64,000 nucleotides of DNA from Legionella cherrii (GCF_900635815.1 NZ_LR134173.1:248001-312000), one strand, 5' to 3'. Counted from the stretch's first letter, positions 10,465 through 19,460 are shown. The notes: generated by a model from the sequence alone, not told the origin. Numbers and translations: made by a program.

Positions 10465-10812
10465 CTACCGCCCCCAAAGGATCATTAAGCCCCAAGTAAA
10501 TTGACTCAGGAGCCATAAAACGACTAACATTTGTACTGATAAACGCAGAGCAGTACACTTCATATAATCGGTAGTTACTGTCCAAATACCTATCCATGCA
10601 TGCAATGAAAGAGCAAACAATGCAATAAGTGACGCGATCCGAACTAAAGTATTAGAAAAAAGAGCATGCCATTGTGCAAAACCTAGTTCAGGATGCAATA
10701 ACAAAAATCCAATAATAAAGAAAGAATAAACAGCAAAATAAACCGCGGTAACTCGTTGAATCAACCAATCCTTTAGCCCATTACCTGTTAAGCTGGTGAC
10801 ATTATTTACCAT
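10465..10812 (-). CDS. sdhD: Succinate dehydrogenase membrane anchor subunit D
   Basis: This small anchor, with SdhC, binds heme b and ubiquinone. The 115 residues show three hydrophobic segments (about 23-41, 55-75 and 90-112) and the conserved start [15 protein letters not shown], where the Arg/Ser-type quinone-site region lies. [15 protein letters not shown] (about 71-85) contains the usual heme-ligand His and the quinone-site Asp-Tyr. Its start overlaps the sdhC end by 7 bp. Confidence 0.93.
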   Translation of the reverse strand: MVNNVTSLTGNGLKDWLIQRVTAVYFAVYSFFIIGFLLLHPELGFAQWHALFSNTLVRIASLIALFALSLHAWIGIWTVTTDYMKCTALRLSVQMLVVLWLLSQFTWGLMILWGR

Positions 10813-11180
10813 ATCCAGATTCCTAGAAAAATTGACAAAATAATGGCAAGAATAATGACTAAAACAGCGGAACGCCGACCAGCATTAAGATGCTCACCAA
10901 ACCCCATATCCATCAAAAGATGTCTAATCCCTGCAAGTACGTGATAAATCATTGCCGCACCAAATGCCCACAGGATCATTTTATAAGCAGGATGAGACAA
11001 CAAACTTTTCACTTGTGTAAAGGCTTCTTCAGATTGCATTGATTGGCCAAAAATATAAAGCATTATGGGTAACAGTAAAAATAAAACTACCCCTGAAATC
11101 CTATGTAAAATGGACGCTATTGCCATAGGGGGATAATTTAAACTACCCAAATCCAGATTAACGGGTCTTTTTTTGTTCAC
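10806..11180 (-). CDS. sdhC: Succinate dehydrogenase cytochrome b556 subunit
   Basis: This is the first gene of the sdh-suc block. It encodes 124 residues with three membrane segments and the family signature ASILHRISGVVLFL (about 23-36), plus HVLAGIRHLLMD (about 80-91) containing the probable heme b histidine. The start is GTG: the protein begins NKKRPVNLDLGSLNYP, typical of SdhC, with an AGGA sequence upstream and no suitable ATG. A good sigma-70-type promoter lies about 50-80 bp upstream. Confidence 0.93.
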   Translation of the reverse strand: MNKKRPVNLDLGSLNYPPMAIASILHRISGVVLFLLLPIMLYIFGQSMQSEEAFTQVKSLLSHPAYKMILWAFGAAMIYHVLAGIRHLLMDMGFGEHLNAGRRSAVLVIILAIILSIFLGIWIW

Positions 11181-11232
11181 TGTGAGTTTCTTCCTTAATT
11201 AGAAAAGTTAATTAAATAAAGCACAAATGCGA

Positions 11233-11260
11233 AGTATAGCACTCTGTTGTTATCGCGCAA
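11233..11260 (-). promoter_or_regulatory. Candidate sigma-70 promoter of sdhC
   Basis: On the minus strand TTGCGC (11255-11260) and TATACT (11233-11238) are separated by 16 bp, giving a predicted start near 11226 and a leader of roughly 45 nt before the sdhC GTG. The -10 matches five of six consensus bases. Confidence 0.6.
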
Positions 11261-11407
11261 GATTAAGTCGATATGGATTCTAATCAAAATGTAACTTGTC
11301 TATCTCTAATCCAAATAAATTTGTCGGTTATCTCTATTCTTCAAGGGCTCTTTTTACTTGATAAGATCTTAAAATTAAAGATAAAAAATATTTCATAGGT
11401 TACAATT

Positions 11408-11436
11408 TTATCAATTTGTTATTTTATTGGTATAAT
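11408..11436 (+). promoter_or_regulatory. Weak candidate promoter of the 333-residue ankyrin-like gene
   Basis: TATAAT at 11431-11436 is a perfect -10 hexamer, with TTATCA 17 bp upstream as a partial -35. The start codon follows 31 bp downstream. The region is very AT-rich, so chance matches are possible. Confidence 0.35.
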
Positions 11437-11467
11437 TAATATACATTTACTGTATTAGGCATCAATT

Positions 11468-12469
11468 ATGGCTATCTCTAACGATCCAAATGAACGGTTG
11501 ACTTATTGTGTCTCTAAAGGTCTTGTTAAAACCGTAAAATCTCTTATTAATGATATAAATCAAATTCAGAAAATTCAACCAAAAACTATTGATATGGCAA
11601 TAGAAAGTGCCTTAATGACAGCAACCTCCAAGGAAGCAGAGCCAGGCGAGCGAATTAATAAGCAATGGGAAATTATCACGCTATTATGCAATATACCCAA
11701 AGGGCTACCGCAACCTAATGCAAAACTTGTTAAAAAAGCATTGGCGGAACATGAAAAGTATTATCAACATTTATGCGATACCGAATTTACGAAATTGATC
11801 AAGGAAAAAAGGGAACAAATGAAGAAAGAGGATTGGGATTCAGTTTTTGATTATCTTGAAAGCGATAGGGTAAAAAAACCATCTCAGATTGCAATAAGTT
11901 TTACATTAAGAGTCGCGGCATATCATAATGATTGGCCAGTGTTCATGAAACTATTAAATCATCATGAGCCTGATTGGAAAATGGCAGGGAACCTGCTCTT
12001 TTCAGCGGTACAAGTAGGGCAATATGATGCAGTGAAACAGCTGTGCAATTTGTCTCAAGAAAATATGCCTAATACGAGTAACATTAAAAGAGCAATGAAA
12101 GAAGCAAAACGTACAGGACATCATGAAATTGCCAGTTATCTGGCTTGTGAGCTCATCCATCAAAATAATTTGGAAAAAGATCCTTTAGCACTAACCCAAG
12201 CCATACTTCAGGATTATGTTGATCATTCGTTTATAGGAAGCAGTTTATTTAATTCGCAATTGAAAGGGGTGAAAAATATCCTTACGCATGTAAAACGCAT
12301 AACAGCTCAAGAACATGATGAAAATGCAAGAACCAACGCTGTACTTGATGTTGTTCAGTCGTTACAACACGTTTTAGGTGATAATAAAGAATTGATGGGT
12401 CGTGTTGATTTCATCAAAGCACACCGCGGTAAAATCGAAGAAGCTCCTTCACTAAAAGTCGAACTGTGA
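11468..12469 (+). CDS. Ankyrin-like hypothetical protein, candidate Dot/Icm effector
   Basis: I do not recognise this 333-residue protein. It is hydrophilic, with no signal peptide or membrane segment. It contains helix pairs that look like degenerate ankyrin repeats: ERLTYCVSKGLVKTVKSLIND (split around residue 18), NLLFSAVQVGQYDAVKQLCN (about 177-196) and KRAMKEAKRTGHHEIASYLA (about 208-227). The C-terminus is charged, with KIEEAPSLKVEL; glutamate-rich tails are common in Dot/Icm substrates. It is a single gene with its own AT-rich upstream region and terminator, convergent with the next gene. An effector role is inference from genome type, repeats and tail. Confidence 0.6.
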   Translation: MAISNDPNERLTYCVSKGLVKTVKSLINDINQIQKIQPKTIDMAIESALMTATSKEAEPGERINKQWEIITLLCNIPKGLPQPNAKLVKKALAEHEKYYQHLCDTEFTKLIKEKREQMKKEDWDSVFDYLESDRVKKPSQIAISFTLRVAAYHNDWPVFMKLLNHHEPDWKMAGNLLFSAVQVGQYDAVKQLCNLSQENMPNTSNIKRAMKEAKRTGHHEIASYLACELIHQNNLEKDPLALTQAILQDYVDHSFIGSSLFNSQLKGVKNILTHVKRITAQEHDENARTNAVLDVVQSLQHVLGDNKELMGRVDFIKAHRGKIEEAPSLKVEL

Positions 12470-12493
12470 TTTTCTTAGTTTGATTGGGAACAG

Positions 12494-12523
12494 AAAGCCC
12501 CCTTTGAATGGAGGGCTTTTTTT
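12494..12523 (+). terminator. Intrinsic terminator of the ankyrin-like gene
   Basis: AAAGCCC (12494-12500) and GGGCTTT (12513-12519) form a 7-bp stem that runs directly into a T-run ending at 12523. It is 25 bp after the stop codon and touches the stop codon of the convergent gene at 12522. Confidence 0.8.
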
Positions 12524-13178
12524 ATTTAGGCCGTACCGTAGATGTTCTAGGCTGCTTATAGGTATCACGAGGGGCCTCAAGTGGATATCCGTATTTATCC
12601 GCATTTTGTTTGACAATTTGTAAATAACGCTCACCCCATTCACCTGGATCAAAGTTAGTTACTACCACGTTATAGGGTAAATTAATAATTGATTCAAAGG
12701 CTTTTCTTTGGGGAAGCAAATGTCCGCCAAAAGAAACTTGCACTTCTGTTTCTTTATCAATACCTTCATCTTTGAGACGCTCAACCAATATATAGATCAT
12801 TTTTTCTATAGTCATATAGAGCTTATACATTGACATTCCGACAGAAAACATTTCTTCACTTTTGGAAGTGGACAATTTTGATCCCTCATCAAGAATAGAA
12901 TACACAAATTCATACTCATGTGTTCCTGCAATTATTTCTGGTTTGATCATTACAGGAGGAGAAATAGGCTCTATAGTTGGAGACACAATATAAAGTTCAA
13001 AATCAGCCCAACGCCACCAGATTTGATAGACCCTCTCCACTAAGGTTATAGGATCATTTAAATCTTCTTCCATTTGCAGCTTACGCAAGTCGAGACTGTT
13101 CTCGTTATCAATATTATCCAAATCTTCAAGATACTCTGGGTTTTCGTCAGTAGTAGGGAAACCTGGTTCATCAGCCAT
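12522..13178 (-). CDS. Hypothetical acidic protein
   Basis: I do not recognise this protein of about 218 residues. The first 45 residues are strongly acidic (many Asp, Glu and Asn). A middle part, LVERVYQIWWRWADFELYIV (about 47-66), is aromatic-rich. A helical stretch near 115-135 is followed by VSFGGHLLPQRKAFESI. The tail is basic. There is no signal peptide and no clear membrane segment. The second in-frame ATG (13178) is preferred over the one two codons upstream because GTGG lies at a better distance from it. It is a monocistronic gene next to feoC; no functional clue was found. Confidence 0.6.
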   Translation of the reverse strand: MADEPGFPTTDENPEYLEDLDNIDNENSLDLRKLQMEEDLNDPITLVERVYQIWWRWADFELYIVSPTIEPISPPVMIKPEIIAGTHEYEFVYSILDEGSKLSTSKSEEMFSVGMSMYKLYMTIEKMIYILVERLKDEGIDKETEVQVSFGGHLLPQRKAFESIINLPYNVVVTNFDPGEWGERYLQIVKQNADKYGYPLEAPRDTYKQPRTSTVRPK

Positions 13179-13359
13179 TTGCATACCACATATAAATCAA
13201 GCTTATATGGTTATATTAGCCCAAATTTTATGAATGAGCACGAAAGTTAAATCTGCTGAAGTAAAAAACCTGTAAAAAAATGTAACCTGCATGAGGAGAT
13301 ACATCATCCCAAGTGCAACCAGGGATGACGGGCCAAGTGGATAGAATAGTAAACAGAGC

Positions 13360-13575
13360 CTAAATATATTGATAATATTCAGGTGCATTAGAATGACATT
13401 TAAAGCATGTACTTTGGCAATTTGCTTTTTCCTGGCATTTACGTATTACTCCCTTGCCAATCCATAAATCCAGCATAGGCTGTAATGCTTGAAGATCCAA
13501 ACGAAACTCTCGAGTCAATTGCTGGGTACTCACTACACCTTGACGACAAATGTAATCACGTATTTGCAACAGCAT
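13360..13575 (-). CDS. feoC: FeoC-like small winged-helix protein
   Basis: This is the third gene of the ferrous-iron operon. It encodes about 71 residues: a winged-helix part (LLQIRDYICRQGVVSTQQLT, then RLDLQALQPMLDLWIGKGVIRK) and a cysteine cluster, CQEKANCQSTCFKC, that matches the C-x(n)-C-x-x-C region that binds an Fe-S cluster in FeoC proteins. The ATG at 13575 is chosen because the longer reading lies wholly inside the 3' end of feoB; the overlap with feoB is 20 bp, suggesting translational coupling. FeoC is thought to regulate or stabilise FeoB. Confidence 0.85.
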   Translation of the reverse strand: MLLQIRDYICRQGVVSTQQLTREFRLDLQALQPMLDLWIGKGVIRKCQEKANCQSTCFKCHSNAPEYYQYI

Positions 13576-15809
13576 TATTCCTCCGCATATTTCGTTTGGT
13601 GTATTGGCGTAACCCGATAACAACCACTAAAACCAATAAGAACACGATGATCTCGACAACACTTTGTTCAGAACGCTGTATCCACTGCGCAGATTGATAA
13701 AATAAAACTGCGGCGGCATAGGCAATCACAAAAGACCAAACCACAGAAATCCACATATATTTTCGATTTGCTTCTTGGCGAATTACCGCCATTGTCGATA
13801 CACAAGGGATATAAAGAAGTACAAACAATAGATAGGCATAGGCGCCTATTTTTCCATCAAAACGTTGCGCCATAATTCCATATACCGACTGAGAGACGGG
13901 ATTATCCGCTGCACTAGCCAATATAGGATTCGTCAAAGCAGAACCGAGTTGAGCTAAATTCTGAGGAACAGACCACAAAGCGGCTTTGATGCCTGCCCAG
14001 AAATCAAAATGTGCGGCGGCAAGTTCACCTACATGACCTACCTGGGCATAAAGTGAATTGAGCGTACCAACCACTACTTCTTTAGCTAACATACCCGTTA
14101 ACAATCCCACCGTTGCCGGCCAATTGTCCTGATGTATTCCCATAGGTGCAAATAGAGGCGTAATCCACTGCCCCATTAAAGAAAGCAATGATTGAGTACT
14201 GGCCTCGCCTGAGTTAATTCCACCGCCCAAAGTAATGGCGTTTAAACCACCTAAAATAACACAAATAGGTACGATTAATTTCCCCGCCCGCACTACAAAA
14301 AAAACGTAATCGCATAAAGGTTTCTTTAAATAATCGCTTGAGAGCAGGTTTATGATAAGCAGGCAACTCCAAAATTAAGGGGGAAGCATGTCCTTTTAAA
14401 GTGGATTTGCGCAAGATGAACCCGGTTAATACCGCCATCAAAATCCCTACAAGATATAAAGAAAACACGACATTTTGGCCACCCGAGGGGAAAAACGCAG
14501 CGACAAATACTGCATAAATCGCCAAACGCGCACTGCATGACATAAAAGGACTCATCATCACGGTGAGCAAACGATCACGTTCTGAATCCAGCGTTCGCGC
14601 TGCCATAATCGCGGGAACGTTGCAACCAAAACCCACGATCATCGGCACAAAAGATTTTCCGGGTAAACCCATCATCCGCATTGCTTTATCGACAACGAAA
14701 GCTGCTCTGGCCATATATCCTGAGGTCTCTAATAGGGATAAAAAGAAGAACATCGCCGCAATCACAGGGATAAACGTTAAGGTGGTATTAATGCCTTTAC
14801 CAACTCCGTTGGCCAATAAAGCAATCAACCAATTAGGGGCATGAACCTGGTGTAATAACCAGGCAGTACCTTGCACAAATATCGTATCCGTACTGATATC
14901 AAAAAAATCCTGAAACGCACCACCTACATTAATCGCAAATAAAAACATCAAATACATCATGGCAAAAAATATAGGGAGGGCAAAAAAACGATGCAACATA
15001 ATCTTATCAAGCTTAGCAGTAAAATCCTCACTGGCATCACTTCGCTTTTTCTGCACAGCGCTCACCATTGCATGTATTTTCTGATATCGAGCATCCGCTA
15101 ATAAGATATCAAGACTGGGCTCTGCTTCGTTGAGTAAAGGCAAATCTTTGGGAAGCTTTTTATCGAATAACAACTCATCTCCCTCTGCAAGCCTACGCGC
15201 ATAATAATAAGCAAGAGATTGGCTATACCCCTCATGAACCAAAGTGTTTTCCAGAGTTGTCAATGTTTGTTGTAGCGCTTGGGGTATAGGCAGTATCCAA
15301 GGGATTTGCTTTTTAGGCACGTGAGTTAGTGCCTGCATTAACTGTGGGATCCCAACCTTTTTATGTGCTTGAATGGGAATAACAGGACAACCTAATTGTT
15401 GAGACAAGGCATTAATATCTATGGAGATGCCGCGTTGCTGAGCAATATCCATCATATTCAGCGCGAGCACTACGGGTTTGCCTAATTCCAAAATTTGAGT
15501 AGTCAGATATAAATGCCGCTCCAAATGACAGGCATCAATCACATTGATAATACAATCAGTCTCCATCGTGACCACAGAGTGGGCAGCGATGTGTTCATCT
15601 TGGCTAACGCCATCTGCATTCGCCACTAGAGAATAAACCCCCGGCAAATCCGTTACTTCAATGCGTTGTTGACCTACGAAGAACTCCCCAGTTTTCTTTT
15701 CAACCGTAACACCAGGCCAATTTCCTATTCGCTGATTGTCACCAGTTAATGCGTTAAATAAGGTGGTCTTACCACAATTAGGATTACCTACTAATAACAC
15801 ATGAGTCAT
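13556..15809 (-). pseudogene. feoB: Ferrous iron transporter FeoB, disrupted by a +1 frameshift
   Basis: FeoB is the inner-membrane Fe(II) permease with a G-protein domain. The first frame (14214-15809) has the G1 motif GNPNCGKTT (about 8-16), the switch segment NWPGVTVEKK, DLPGVYSL (G3) and NMMD (G4), then Gate-type membrane segments. The second frame (13556-14293) carries the rest of the membrane domain. They join at eight A bases on the plus strand (14297-14304). With seven, the protein reads through as RLRFFVVRAGKLIVPICV and gives about 750 residues, the normal length. As written, the first frame ends in about 25 foreign residues. An assembly error, a real lesion and slippage are all possible. 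The start overlaps the feoA stop (ATGA). Confidence 0.9.
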
Positions 15810-16036
15810 ATACGCTCCAAAATCAATTGACTCGCTTCGTCCTTACGCAAAGTTAAGGCAGTTCCTCTGACTTCAATTTGGATAGGGCATCCTAAAGGAG
15901 CAATTCGGACCACCAAAAGCTCTGTGCCGCAGGTCACGCCCAAAGACAATAGTCTACGTCTATATTGCATCTCAGTTGTACCAAAACTGGTTAATCGTAC
16001 TTTATCACCGGGTACTAATTCTGTAATTTTTATCAT
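15806..16036 (-). CDS. feoA: Ferrous iron transport protein A
   Basis: This small cytoplasmic SH3-like protein is needed for FeoB-mediated Fe(II) uptake. The 76 residues have the FeoA pattern: an N-terminal LVPGDKVRLTSFG, RRLLSLGVTCGTELLVVRIAPLG (split near residue 38) and a C-terminal GTALTLRKDEASQLIL. It is first in the feoABC operon and overlaps feoB by 4 bp. A promoter with an overlapping Fur-like palindrome lies about 50-105 bp upstream. Confidence 0.95.
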   Translation of the reverse strand: MIKITELVPGDKVRLTSFGTTEMQYRRRLLSLGVTCGTELLVVRIAPLGCPIQIEVRGTALTLRKDEASQLILERI

Positions 16037-16086
16037 GTCCTAACAGCAAAATAGTGAAATAATTTTAATCTTAGCATAAATGAAAT

Positions 16087-16141
16087 CGAGAATCATTCTC
16101 AATTAAGAAAAAAATTATACATTAATTCAATTTTGAATCAA
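16087..16141 (-). promoter_or_regulatory. feo promoter with Fur-box-like operator
   Basis: On the minus strand the -35 TTGATT (16136-16141) and a perfect -10 TATAAT (16114-16119) are 16 bp apart. Just downstream, covering the expected start site, is a palindrome with GAGAAT (16088-16093), a central base, and ATTCTC (16095-16100). This fits the 7-1-7 Fur consensus well. Iron-dependent repression of feoABC is a strong inference from position and sequence. Confidence 0.8.
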
Positions 16142-16203
16142 CTTATAACCTTGGCAAAATGAAGCAGAATACGGGAATTTTGCCCCCTCTACCGAACCCC
16201 CTA

Positions 16204-17301
16204 TCAAGAATTACCAGCAATCAACTCTTTAAGTTTTCTTTTGGGATGACGTGCTAAATAATCCACCGATTGCATTTCCAGCAAACGGCTTAATGTGCGC
16301 TTGAAGGTTTCTTTCATTTCACCTTCAACATACAACTCTTCAACGGCCACTTCCGCGGAAATAATAATATTAATTCCACGGTCATACATCACATCAATAA
16401 AGTGAATAAACATAATTGCTTGTAACGTATGATTTACGGTTAATGAAGGAATGTTACTTAAAAAAATGGTGTCGAATTTATCTGCAAGCTCCAAGTAGTC
16501 CAATTGGCTACGAGGCAAATTACACAGGACATCAAAAGAAAACCAAATCGACTGTTCGGCAATTTTAAGGTAGGGAATTTCACGATTTTGGATTGTAATA
16601 AAACCATTTTCCTTAAATTCTTTTGTTAACATCGTGAATTGCTTCTCCATAGTCAAAGCCGTTTGCTCATTCAATGGAAATAAATAAGCATCGAGTAAAG
16701 GAGCTCGCCCGACGCGATAATCTCTTTGTTCATTTAAATGCAATACCTCGCAATGCTCTTTAATTGCTGTAATGGCAGGTAAAAATCGTTTCCGATGAAC
16801 CCCGTTTCGATATAACTCATCCGGAGGGATGTTCGAAGAAATCACTAAAATAACCCCATTAGCAATTAACGCTTGTAATAATTCCGCTAAAATCATGGCA
16901 TAAGCAACGTCATGAACCATAAATTCATCAAAACAAAGCACTCGCGTTGTTTTTGCTAATTCCTTAGCGATTTTGCGAAGTGGATTCTTTTGGCCTTGCA
17001 CTCGTCTTAATTGCGAGTCAACTTGTTGCATAAAATGATGGAAATGAAAACGTGCTTTCTTTTTCTCTTCAAGACAATCATAAAATAAATCAATTAAGTA
17101 GGTTTTACCTACCCCAACGGGACCGTAAAGATATACTCCTTTAATTCGCGTTTTACGTAAGGGATAAAACCAAAATGAGTTCGATTTTTTTACCTCATCC
17201 GCCACATATTGCATCTGTGCCAATATTTCTCGCTGCAACGGATCATCATCAATTTCACAGCGATGAATTGCAGCTTCATATTGGCTAATCAAATTCATCA
17301 T
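16204..17301 (-). CDS. zapE: AFG1/ZapE-type ATPase
   Basis: ZapE is an AAA+-like ATPase associated with the division ring in gammaproteobacteria. The 365-residue protein has a Walker A motif GPVGVGKTYLIDLF (about 60-73), Walker B VLCFDEFMV (about 116-124), and family motifs HFHHFMQQV (about 86-94) and ISSNIPPDELYRNGVHRKRF (about 154-173). The C-terminal part ends with RLLEMQSVDYL. Its start codon overlaps the stop codon of the upstream hydrolase gene, so the two form an operon. Confidence 0.9.
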   Translation of the reverse strand: MMNLISQYEAAIHRCEIDDDPLQREILAQMQYVADEVKKSNSFWFYPLRKTRIKGVYLYGPVGVGKTYLIDLFYDCLEEKKKARFHFHHFMQQVDSQLRRVQGQKNPLRKIAKELAKTTRVLCFDEFMVHDVAYAMILAELLQALIANGVILVISSNIPPDELYRNGVHRKRFLPAITAIKEHCEVLHLNEQRDYRVGRAPLLDAYLFPLNEQTALTMEKQFTMLTKEFKENGFITIQNREIPYLKIAEQSIWFSFDVLCNLPRSQLDYLELADKFDTIFLSNIPSLTVNHTLQAIMFIHFIDVMYDRGINIIISAEVAVEELYVEGEMKETFKRTLSRLLEMQSVDYLARHPKRKLKELIAGNS

Positions 17302-17957
17302 AAAACAACCTGAGAATGAATGTATTCTATGAGTTTCGCTTTAAGCTCGATTAATTTCCCATGAAAAAAATGTCCCGTATTGGCAAAACGAATCACCGGG
17401 AGTTCAGGGTCAGCCTGTGCAGCAAACTCAAAAACCAAATGGGGAGGAACTACCTCATCTTCATCCCCTTGCACAATAAGCCAGGGATATGGTGCCGGAT
17501 TAAATTCGCCATAATTATAATGATGTATGGCAGGAGCGACTGTAATTAATAATTTTGCATCCGATTGTGACGCTGCTCGATAAGCCACGTAAGAACCAAA
17601 AGAAAAGCCAGCAAAAATAAGTTTCTTTTCCGGCTGTTCCTTTTGCCACTGACGAACTAAAACCAGCATATCTTCACTCTCACCAAGGCCTGCATCATAA
17701 TAACCGTCAGATTGCCCTACTCCGCGAAAATTAAAGCGTAACGAAGGAATACCTAATTCTTTAAAGACACGTGCTAAAGTGGTAACCACTTTATTATTCA
17801 TCGTGCCGCCTTGCAGTGAATGGGGATGCCCCAAAAAAGCGATAAAAACAGAGTTATTTTGCTCTGGGACAGTTAAAACTGCTTCTAATTTCCCAACAGC
17901 CCCTTGCAAAAATAACGCATGTTCACCTGGGACGGTTAATTTTTCAGTGATTTGCAT
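17298..17957 (-). CDS. Alpha/beta hydrolase
   Basis: This is a 219-residue single-domain alpha/beta hydrolase. The nucleophile elbow is GFSFGSYVAY (Ser about residue 116), an early oxyanion region is FLGHPHSLQGGTMNNKVVTT (about 42-61), a late acid is probably in VQGDEDEVVP (about 163-172) and the histidine in ANTGHFFHGKL (about 192-202). RFNFRGVGQSDGYYDAG (about 73) is typical of the YqiA/CocE-like cytosolic group. The substrate is unknown. It lies directly before zapE with overlapping stop and start. Confidence 0.85.
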   Translation of the reverse strand: MQITEKLTVPGEHALFLQGAVGKLEAVLTVPEQNNSVFIAFLGHPHSLQGGTMNNKVVTTLARVFKELGIPSLRFNFRGVGQSDGYYDAGLGESEDMLVLVRQWQKEQPEKKLIFAGFSFGSYVAYRAASQSDAKLLITVAPAIHHYNYGEFNPAPYPWLIVQGDEDEVVPPHLVFEFAAQADPELPVIRFANTGHFFHGKLIELKAKLIEYIHSQVVL

Positions 17958-18013
17958 AAAAAACCTGTTATCATAAGTACATATTTCATGCAGTTACGCC
18001 TATGAAGTGGGGC

Positions 18014-18146
18014 ATAACCTTCGTCGCCCTGATGGGCACCTTCTCCCTATTAGGGATAAGGAAAACCTTCCTTTCCTCATGGTTTGAGGTTAAGAAAACA
18101 AAACCCCTCTGCCACTTGCAGGGAGAAGGGCTAGAGTGAGGGTTTT
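18014..18146. repeat. Dispersed CCCTC/TCTCCC-type repeat, copy 1
   Basis: The segment has GGGCACCTTCTCCCT at its left and GGGAGAAGGGCTAGAGTGAGGG at its right, a self-complementary arrangement also found at 19359-19460 and 52449-52623. It lies between the hydrolase promoter region and the efflux genes. Confidence 0.65.
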
Positions 18147-18218
18147 CACCTCCACCTTACTGACCGGCTACACAAAGAAGGCAGCTGCGTGAAGCTTGAA
18201 TGATAACTCGAATTATAG

Positions 18219-19313
18219 ATGAACAAAATGCATAAAGAGCAAAAAGAAGCAACACCTATAACAAAAAACATCCCTTTTTCTAAACGTTTTATTTTTTTAA
18301 TTATAATTCCGACAGTTTTTGTACTTATCGGAATAATTATTTATTTGCTTGGTGGCCGTTATGTGGCAACTGATAATGCCTATGTCAAAGCAGATATGAT
18401 CCCTTTAAGCCCGCAAGTATCAGGCGTTGTTCAAGAGGTTTTTGTCATCGAAAACCAGAATGTAACAAAAGATCAACTCCTTTATCGCATTGATCCAGAA
18501 CCTTTTAAAGTGGCATTGACTAAAGCCGAATCGAAGTTAGCTCAAGTCCGTATTGATATTTTGGCAATGAAAGCCAATTATCGTGAAAAGCAAGCTGAAT
18601 TAGAACTTGCTCGTACTAAATATAATTTTTCCCTGCGCAATAAAAAACGTCAGATGGATCTTGCAGAGAAACATTTTGCTTCATTATCCAGTTTGGATGA
18701 GGCCAATGAAGGTGCGGAACTTGCGGCACAACAGATAGTCACTTCGGAACATAATTTGCAAAGTTTGGCAGCATCCCTTGCAGGTAGTATTGACGAACCG
18801 GTAGAGTCACATCCCTCTTATTTAATGGCAAAGGCAGAATATGAACAAGCGAAATTGGACTTACTCCGTACTGAAATTAAAGCTCCAGTAGCAGGAACCA
18901 TTAGTGCACCTCCCAAAAATGGACAATTCGTCAGTAAAGGCTCTATTAGCATGACTTTAGTTGCTAATGAACATCCCTGGATTGAAGCAAACTTTACTGA
19001 AAAAGAGTTGACCTATGTCCGTCCAGGACAAAAGGTAATTACTACCATCGATATTTATCCCGGAAAAAAATGGAAAGGTACTGTCCAAAGTTTAAGTCCT
19101 GCAACCGGTTCCGAGTTTTCAATTATTCCAGCCCAAAATGCTACCGGAAATTGGGTTAAAATTGCTCAACGCATTGCCGTCCGCATCCAGTTACAGCCCG
19201 ACCCGAACAGCCCTCCACTGCGTTCAGGGCTCAGTTCCTGGGTAGAAATTGATACAGGGCATAAAAGATATTCATTTAAAAATCCTCCTCTTCCCAAAGT
19301 AGGAGAGGGTTAA
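18219..19313 (+). CDS. HlyD/EmrA-type membrane fusion protein
   Basis: This periplasmic adaptor of a tripartite efflux pump has 364 residues. It has one N-terminal membrane helix (FIFLIIIPTVFVLIGIIIYL, about 25-44), the EmrA-like RYVATDNAYVKADMIPLSPQ (split near residue 50) beginning the barrel-sandwich hybrid, a helical hairpin (about 100-200), KAPVAGTISAPPKNGQFVSKG (split near residue 225), and a beta-barrel with ANEHPWIEANFTEKEL. It lies upstream of a DHA2 transporter, which is the EmrAB layout. No outer-membrane TolC gene and no regulator gene is adjacent. Repeats flank it on both sides. Confidence 0.88.
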   Translation: MNKMHKEQKEATPITKNIPFSKRFIFLIIIPTVFVLIGIIIYLLGGRYVATDNAYVKADMIPLSPQVSGVVQEVFVIENQNVTKDQLLYRIDPEPFKVALTKAESKLAQVRIDILAMKANYREKQAELELARTKYNFSLRNKKRQMDLAEKHFASLSSLDEANEGAELAAQQIVTSEHNLQSLAASLAGSIDEPVESHPSYLMAKAEYEQAKLDLLRTEIKAPVAGTISAPPKNGQFVSKGSISMTLVANEHPWIEANFTEKELTYVRPGQKVITTIDIYPGKKWKGTVQSLSPATGSEFSIIPAQNATGNWVKIAQRIAVRIQLQPDPNSPPLRSGLSSWVEIDTGHKRYSFKNPPLPKVGEG

Positions 19314-19358
19314 AACTAACCGATGTAGTCCGGATGAGCGAAGCAACCCCTGCTTCAT

Positions 19359-19460
19359 TCCCTTCTCCCCTTATGGGCAGAAGGTGCACGATAGAGCGGT
19401 TGAGGGTATTTACTCTATTCCCTCACCCTGCCCCTCTCCCATTATTGGGGAGGAGCGTTT
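19359..19460. repeat. Dispersed CCCTC/TCTCCC-type repeat, copy 2
   Basis: This gene-free stretch between the two efflux genes contains CCCTTCTCCCCTTATGGG near the left and CCCTCACCCTGCCCCTCTCCC split around 19428 near the right. It is related to the copies at 18014-18146 and 52449-52623. It separates the adaptor stop codon from the transporter start by about 210 bp. Confidence 0.65.

Noticed and set aside
13203..13388. A 61-codon minus-strand reading frame between the acidic protein and feoC
   Set aside because: Low-complexity hydrophobic reading in AT-rich intergenic DNA without ribosome site or family match.
14214..14293. Treating the two feoB frames as two separate genes
   Set aside because: The junction falls inside a membrane segment, and removing one base restores a normal-length FeoB.
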